NCBI GenBank assembly: GCA_903904495.1
Contig: CAIVCU010000338.1
Span: 1-10,868 of the forward strand
Direction: 5' to 3'
Length of the DNA stretch: 10,868 bases
Source of the DNA: an uncultured Chlorobiaceae bacterium
Lineage (GTDB): Bacteria > Bacteroidota > Chlorobiia > Chlorobiales > Chlorobiaceae
Position numbers and translations under genes: made by a program. Under the pieces are notes generated by a model. It had not been told where the DNA came from. It worked only from the letters and a program-made list of their open reading frames with translations, and ran no database searches. This document shows positions 6,665 through 10,868 of the stretch, piece by piece; the first letter of the stretch is position 1, and the number at the start of each line of letters is the position of its first letter.

Positions 6665-8154
6665 ATCGTAATAGTGTCATAGCAGGTCAGGCGGGTTTTT
6701 CCTTCGCCGGATTTCTTTTTGGTCAAGCCTCCCGTTTCGGCTTTAACCTGCTTGTTGCAAGAGTGCTTGACACTGATGCGCTTGGCACTTACGCGCTTGC
6801 TGTTGCTGTTATCCAGATTGCAGAGGTGCTTGCCATAGCGGGGCTTGATTCAGGTTTGCTGCGCTTTGTGAGTGTTAACAGCAGCGATCCTCTCCGTCAG
6901 AGAGCTGTTATTGGCTCAGCACTTAAAACGAGCCTCTTTCTTTCTCTGTTTGTAGGGGTCCTTCTGTTTATCTTTTCAGGTCACTTATCTTCAATGCTTA
7001 ACGGCAGCCATCTGCTGCAGCTTACACTCTGCTGCTATGCTGCAGCCATTCCGTTCAATGTGGCCACAATGCTTTATGGGCATGCAATTCAGGGTTTCAG
7101 GAAGCTCCAGCCGAAAATTATTGCAACTCAGGTCGTGAGTCCACTCTTCCTGCTCATTTTAACACTGCTGTTTCGCTACACGGCTGGACAGAAAGCTGCT
7201 CTTTTTTTCCCTTTTGCTCTCTCGGCAGCCATAGCATTCTTCTGGATTCGCCCCTATTTGTCAAAAATAAGCGGCGTTCTTCCAGTGGATATTTTGCGTG
7301 CCTCCTATGACAGGAGCATGATGGTCTATGCGTTGCCGTTCATGGTGGTCTCGCTGTTGAGTATGATGACACACTGGCTCGATGTTGTAATGCTCGGTAT
7401 GCTCACCGACACGGCAACTGTCGGGCTCTATCATCCTGCTGCCAGAACTGCAGGCCTTATCCGAGCCGTGCTTCTTGCTTTTTCCGGTATTGCCGCTCCA
7501 ATGATTGCTGCACTGCATACAGGGAGCGAGAGTGCGGAAATAGGCAGGATCTATAAAATGGTGACACGCTGGATTTTCGGGCTTGTTGTTCCCCCGGTCA
7601 TTCTTTTCATGCTGCTTCCCGAACCGGTTCTCGGAGTATTCGGCACGCGGTTTGTCGAAGGGAGCATCGCTCTGGTTCTCTTAACGGCAGCTTCATTGCT
7701 TCAAGTCTCTTTTGGTCTCTCTTCGACACTCTTAGCCATGACCGGGTATGCACGACTCAGTCTGTACAATTCTCTTGGTGCCCTTGGTCTGCAGGTCGTA
7801 CTGAACCTTCTTTTAATACCGCGAATGGGCATAAATGGCGCAGCTCTTGCAACCCTCCTGGTTTTTTTCCTTCTCTCTTCTGTCCGGCTTACCGAGATAT
7901 TCATTCTCTTGAAGATTCATCCCTTCGGAAAAGCATTGTGGAAGCCAGTTGCCGCAGGCCTCTTTGCGTCATTGCTTCTCATGGCTTTGCGCCCGTGGCT
8001 GCTCGACCTTCCGGTATTTGCCGGGTTTATGGCGGGAGCTCTGCTTGCGGTCAGCAGTTATACTGCGCTGATGCTGCTCCTGAAGTTGGAACAGGAAGAA
8101 AGAGAGATTATTTTTAAAGCCATTCCTTTTCTTAACAAAGAAACAAAGCGATAA
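6661..8154 (+). CDS. Wzx-type polysaccharide flippase (MVF/PST superfamily)
   Basis: A 497-residue polytopic inner-membrane protein, likely moving lipid-linked oligosaccharide from the cytoplasmic to the periplasmic face. The N-terminus has the usual form SFAGFLFGQASRFGFNLLVARVLDTDALGTYAL, written here in parts: GFLFGQASRFGFN, then LLVARVLDTDALGTYALA. Many hydrophobic segments follow, consistent with 12-14 membrane helices. The second half repeats the fold and carries NLLLIPRMGINGAALAT at 382-398, the most conserved family motif. A short basic and acidic tail ends the protein. The TTG start has a good ribosome binding site and overlaps the preceding stop by 4 bp. The next gene starts 4 bp after its stop. 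Which glycan it carries cannot be told from sequence; the neighbouring transferases are the best clue. Confidence 0.92.
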   Translation: MNRNSVIAGQAGFSFAGFLFGQASRFGFNLLVARVLDTDALGTYALAVAVIQIAEVLAIAGLDSGLLRFVSVNSSDPLRQRAVIGSALKTSLFLSLFVGVLLFIFSGHLSSMLNGSHLLQLTLCCYAAAIPFNVATMLYGHAIQGFRKLQPKIIATQVVSPLFLLILTLLFRYTAGQKAALFFPFALSAAIAFFWIRPYLSKISGVLPVDILRASYDRSMMVYALPFMVVSLLSMMTHWLDVVMLGMLTDTATVGLYHPAARTAGLIRAVLLAFSGIAAPMIAALHTGSESAEIGRIYKMVTRWIFGLVVPPVILFMLLPEPVLGVFGTRFVEGSIALVLLTAASLLQVSFGLSSTLLAMTGYARLSLYNSLGALGLQVVLNLLLIPRMGINGAALATLLVFFLLSSVRLTEIFILLKIHPFGKALWKPVAAGLFASLLLMALRPWLLDLPVFAGFMAGALLAVSSYTALMLLLKLEQEEREIIFKAIPFLNKETKR

Positions 8155-8158
8155 CGTT

Positions 8159-10525
8159 GTGAAGAAATCCATACTACTGTTTCTTATTGTTTTTGCCGGT
8201 TATACGGTTCTGGCACTCTTACTTTTTTACCCGCTTGTTTTTCAGTCCAATATCCTGGTTGCACCCGACACTCTGGTGCCCCTGGCATCAACGATTGCCC
8301 TTGACCGGGTTTATGAGGCTACCGGGAACTATCCTCTCTGGCAGCCATGGATTTTTTCAGGCATGCCGACAGTGGAGGCCTTCAGCTATCTGAGTGGACT
8401 CTACTATCCCAATCTGGTTTTTAATCTTTTTCATACCGGAGGTATTTTCCTGCAGCTTATTCATCTTGCATTTGCAGGCTTCGGAGTTTTTCTCCTTCTG
8501 CGTGACTGCCGGTTGACAGCACTTGCAGCATTTTTCGGCGGGGCTGTTTTCATGCTTAACCCTTACTTGACCGCCATGCTGGTTCATGGCCATGGCAGTC
8601 AGCTTATGACAGCGGCTTATTTGCCGTGGATGCTCTGGGCAGCGCTGAGGCTTGTTGAACGTGGGGGATTGACTGATGCGGGTATGCTTGCTCTTGTTGC
8701 CGGATTTCAGCTGCAGCGGGCCCATGTTCAGATTGCATACTATTCGTGGATGCTCACTCTGCTGCTTCTCTTGTTTCTTGTCATTTCCCGGAGAGATTCA
8801 CTTCATAAAAACGTTCGCCTCGTTTTGCTCATTCTGCTGGCGCTTGCCTGCGGTGTCGGCATGTCCGCTTCGATATATCTTCCGGCATCCCAGTATGCCG
8901 CTTATTCGGTAAGAGGAATGGCAGCAGGCGGGGGAGGAGCTTCATGGGAGTATGCTACCTTGTGGTCTATGCATCCGATGGAGCTTCTCACCTTTCTTGT
9001 CCCGGGGAGTTTTGGTTTTGGCGGGGTGACCTACTGGGGCTTTATGCCGTTTACTGACTTTCCTCATTATGCAGGAATTGTTGTGCTTCTGCTTGCCATT
9101 GGAGGTGCTGCATCTCGCAGGAAGGAACCGATGACCTGGTTCCTGGTTGCAGTATTGCTACTTTTCCTTCTGTTATCATTCGGGAGTTTTTTCAGCCCTG
9201 TTTTTAATCTGTTCTATTTTGCGGCACCATTGTTCAGCAAGTTCAGGGTCCCTTCGATGGCGCTTATCATGGTTTATCTGATTCTGGCCTTTTTTGCTTC
9301 TGCAGGAGTTCACGAATTGCTTCAATGCCAGTCAGATCGACTGAAGAAACCTCTTTATGAAGGAGCACTTGCTCTTGCAGGGATTCTGCTTCTTTTTCTT
9401 GTGTGTGAAGAGAGCATTGAGGTTTTTTTCCGTTCACTCTTTCCTGATCCGACAGTCGGGAACTTTAATCTGGCCTTTATGGTCAATAAAGTGCGGTGGG
9501 AGAACCTCAAGGAAAGTTTCCTTGTCGTTCTGCTCGTTGTATCACTTTCGTTCGGAGTACTCTGGCTGATTGTGAAAAATATGCTCTCCCGGAAGTTATC
9601 CGTTTTACTGCTGCTTCTGATAGCACTTGGCGATGTTATCTGGCTTGATCTGCAGATAGTTAATCCATCTGCGGCATCCCTTCGTTCTCCGGTGTTTACC
9701 GATAGCCGCTTGCTTGATCGGGCTTTCCGTCATGATGATATTACCCGCTACCTGGCTTCCAGGAAAGGTCTGTTCAGGATCTATCCCGCAGGGCCGTTAT
9801 TTGCTGAGAACAAATTTGCTCTTTTCGGTATTGAGTCGACAGGAGGCTATCATCCTGCAAAACTGAAGCTCTATGAAGAGTTTCTTGCAAAAACAGACAA
9901 CCTGGCCAGTCTGAATATTCTCAGAATGCTTAATGTTGCCTGTGTAATCTCCTCTGAACCAATTGTGCATCCGTCACTTGAACTGGTCAAGACCGGTCTG
10001 CTCCAGCTTGCCAACGGTCCGACCATGGTCTATGTCTATACGCTTCAGGGCGCGGCTCCTAGAGCCTGGTTCGCAGGCCGTGTGACAGCATTGCAGAATG
10101 ATGAGGCATTGTTTTCGAGACTGCTTGATGATCATGCTGCCCCGGGGGAGGCCTATGTCGATGGCGCACCCTGGACGGGAAGCCGGACGTTTGCCGCAGC
10201 TGCGGTGACATCGGTTTCGGTGAAGCCGGAGGTGATGGAGCTTCAGGTTGCAGCTCCGGACGAGGCATTTCTTGTTGTCAGTGAACTCTATTATCCATTG
10301 CGGTGGAAGGTGAAGATTGATGGCCGGGAAGCCTCAATGGTGAAAGTGAACGGATTGCTTCGGGGAGTCAAAGTTCCGTCAGGGAGCCGGGAGGTTCGTT
10401 TCTATTACGACAGAAGCGGATTCGAAACAGGCCGGAGAATATCTCTCGGCGCGTTCGCAGCAGCGTTGCTCCTCATTGCAGGGGGTGTAGTAGAGGGCCT
10501 TTTTCGACAGAAATCCGGGATATAA
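8159..10525 (+). CDS. YfhO-family membrane protein (GT-C-like)
   Basis: A 788-residue integral membrane protein of the YfhO family. YfhO proteins are GT-C-like; Bacillus subtilis YfhO acts with the GT2 enzyme CsbB in glycosylating lipoteichoic acid, so a role in moving a sugar from a lipid carrier outside the membrane is plausible here (inference). A first helix covers about 5-27, then an extracytoplasmic loop with APDTLVPLAS and NYPLWQPWIFSGMPTVEAF, the family's conserved first loop with acidic Asp37. A dozen or so hydrophobic segments continue to about residue 500, followed by a soluble region. The C-terminus has the diagnostic SELYYPLRWKVKIDG (Tyr711-Tyr712-Pro713) and VNGLLRGVKVPSG, then a final helix near 764-782. 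The GTG start at 8159 has no clear Shine-Dalgarno sequence and probably relies on coupling to the flippase gene 4 bp upstream. It is the last gene of the series. Confidence 0.9.
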   Translation: MKKSILLFLIVFAGYTVLALLLFYPLVFQSNILVAPDTLVPLASTIALDRVYEATGNYPLWQPWIFSGMPTVEAFSYLSGLYYPNLVFNLFHTGGIFLQLIHLAFAGFGVFLLLRDCRLTALAAFFGGAVFMLNPYLTAMLVHGHGSQLMTAAYLPWMLWAALRLVERGGLTDAGMLALVAGFQLQRAHVQIAYYSWMLTLLLLLFLVISRRDSLHKNVRLVLLILLALACGVGMSASIYLPASQYAAYSVRGMAAGGGGASWEYATLWSMHPMELLTFLVPGSFGFGGVTYWGFMPFTDFPHYAGIVVLLLAIGGAASRRKEPMTWFLVAVLLLFLLLSFGSFFSPVFNLFYFAAPLFSKFRVPSMALIMVYLILAFFASAGVHELLQCQSDRLKKPLYEGALALAGILLLFLVCEESIEVFFRSLFPDPTVGNFNLAFMVNKVRWENLKESFLVVLLVVSLSFGVLWLIVKNMLSRKLSVLLLLLIALGDVIWLDLQIVNPSAASLRSPVFTDSRLLDRAFRHDDITRYLASRKGLFRIYPAGPLFAENKFALFGIESTGGYHPAKLKLYEEFLAKTDNLASLNILRMLNVACVISSEPIVHPSLELVKTGLLQLANGPTMVYVYTLQGAAPRAWFAGRVTALQNDEALFSRLLDDHAAPGEAYVDGAPWTGSRTFAAAAVTSVSVKPEVMELQVAAPDEAFLVVSELYYPLRWKVKIDGREASMVKVNGLLRGVKVPSGSREVRFYYDRSGFETGRRISLGAFAAALLLIAGGVVEGLFRQKSGI

Positions 10526-10558
10526 TACAAGAGATAATGGTTGTAATAAGTATGCAAT

Positions 10559-10577
10559 CATGGACATTCAATCCATG
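10559..10577. repeat. Small inverted repeat (hairpin) after the YfhO gene
   Basis: CATGGA and TCCATG form a perfect 6-bp stem with a 7-base loop, 33 bp after the last gene. No T run follows, so it is not a classic terminator. It could slow 3' exonucleases, or be chance. Confidence 0.35.
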
Positions 10578-10686
10578 TGCTCTGCGAGGCTATTCCCTTT
10601 CGGCAGGTATATCAGTATTAAACATTCATGCTGATTTTTTACAGAGCACCGATAATGCGGTTCATGATTTGTTGATCAGGAGGTGA

Positions 10687-10809
10687 GTTCAAACATTTAT
10701 TCAGGTTCGATTGGAGAAGTTTAATGGCAAGTGTTTGCTGGCGTTAAGAGCTCTTAATGCCGGGGCTGATGAGGGGATAAAAGATTTTTTCTCAAGAGAA
10801 CAAAAATGA
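10687..10809 (+). other. Possible small or decayed coding frame
   Basis: From the stop at 10684-10686 the frame is open for 40 codons to TGA at 10807-10809. The second part (KCLLALRALNAGADEGIKDFF) has a protein-like, amphipathic composition. There is no ATG; TTG at 10711 would give 32 residues. A strong AGGAGG (10678-10683) lies just before the frame but no start codon falls at the right distance in this register. In another register, GTG at 10683 opens a 13-codon frame that stops at 10722-10724. This pattern could be a frameshifted gene remnant, but chance is quite possible. I do not recognise a family. Confidence 0.15.
10741..10760. repeat. 20-bp near-perfect palindrome
   Basis: GCGTTAAGAGCTCTTAATGC reads the same on both strands except for one mismatched pair (G at 10743 against T at 10758), with a perfect 14-bp core TTAAGAGCTCTTAA at 10744-10757. 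It lies upstream of whatever gene follows the window and could be an operator for a dimeric regulator, though its function is unknown. Confidence 0.5.
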
Positions 10810-10831
10810 TGATTTAGGTTTTGTTTTTTTT

Positions 10832-10837
10832 TATAAT
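10832..10837 (+). promoter_or_regulatory. Possible -10 element for a gene beyond the window
   Basis: TATAAT follows a run of nine T. No good -35 hexamer lies 16-18 bases upstream, and AT-rich DNA produces such hexamers by chance, so this is weak. If real, transcription would run rightwards out of the window. Confidence 0.2.
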
Positions 10838-10868
10838 TCTCTTACATTGGTTGTCCTTATGGATTTTT

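Larger units (their letters stand above)
10526..10868. other. Right-end intergenic region, no convincing gene
   Basis: About 340 bp after the YfhO stop hold no open frame longer than 40 codons that I would accept as a gene. Seen here are a 6-bp-stem hairpin (10559-10577), an AGGAGG without a good start (10678-10683), a 40-codon frame lacking ATG (10687-10809), a 20-bp near-palindrome (10741-10760), an AT-rich imperfect hairpin (about 10784-10807) and a run of nine T (10824-10832) merging into TATAAT (10832-10837). No GC-rich stem followed directly by a T run was seen, so a standard intrinsic terminator for the operon is not evident. Confidence 0.7.

Noticed and set aside
10502..10526. TATAAT at the YfhO stop codon, considered as a promoter
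   Set aside because: The only TTGACA-like hexamer upstream (TCGACA near 10504) is about 11 bases away, too close for a sigma-70 promoter.
10577..10649. GTGCTCTG ... CAGAGCAC inverted repeat, considered as ends of a mini-element
   Set aside because: Only 8 bp match over a 57-bp spacing, no target duplication was seen, and such a match is expected by chance fairly often.
10628..10675. 15-codon ATG frame in the right-end spacer
   Set aside because: It is very short, has no ribosome binding site and shows nothing protein-like beyond chance.
10784..10832. AT-rich hairpin followed by a T run, considered as an intrinsic terminator
   Set aside because: The stem is almost all A-T with a bulge, and the T run begins 17 bases after it, so it does not fit a standard terminator.

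Overview
The window looks like chromosomal DNA of a green sulfur bacterium (Chlorobiaceae: Chlorobium, Pelodictyon or Prosthecochloris type). This is inferred from the protein sequences and the gene neighbourhood, with no database search, and the genus is not resolved. Nothing in the window is a tRNA, rRNA, CRISPR array or intact mobile element.

Left part (1-1028): the 3' end of gatB (aspartyl/glutamyl-tRNA amidotransferase subunit B) runs into the window from the left. It faces xseB (exonuclease VII small subunit) on the minus strand, with only 6 bp between their stop codons. A 70-bp divergent gap (1029-1098) separates xseB from everything to the right.

Right part (1099-10525): nine genes, all on the plus strand, packed closely enough to be one operon or two nested ones. 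First come three housekeeping or regulatory genes: obgE (ribosome-assembly GTPase), a short GNAT protein resembling the stand-alone N-acetylglutamate synthases, and an HPr phosphocarrier with both His15 and Ser46. Then comes a six-gene surface-glycan block: a GT-B glycosyltransferase (GT4-like), a GT2 rhamnosyltransferase-like enzyme, a small SAM methyltransferase, a TuaH-like GT-B glycosyltransferase, a Wzx-type flippase, and a large YfhO-family membrane protein. Within this block every junction is a gap of at most 4 bp or an overlap of up to 29 bp. Several starts are TTG or GTG, which points to translational coupling.

How the glycan genes could work together (inference): the three cytoplasmic transferases and the methyltransferase build a short, possibly methylated oligosaccharide on a lipid carrier. 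The flippase moves it across the inner membrane, and the YfhO protein, a GT-C-like family, uses or modifies it on the outer face. No Wzy polymerase, WaaL ligase, initiating sugar-phosphate transferase or chain-length regulator is visible here.

Right end (10526-10868): about 340 bp without a convincing gene. It holds a small hairpin, a strong Shine-Dalgarno-like AGGAGG with no usable start behind it, a 40-codon open frame without ATG, a 20-bp near-perfect palindrome and a 9-T tract running into TATAAT. It may be a decayed gene plus the promoter of a gene beyond the window.

I found no clearly new system. The most interesting items are the glycan block with its YfhO terminus, the HPr gene embedded ahead of it, and the structured right-hand intergenic region.
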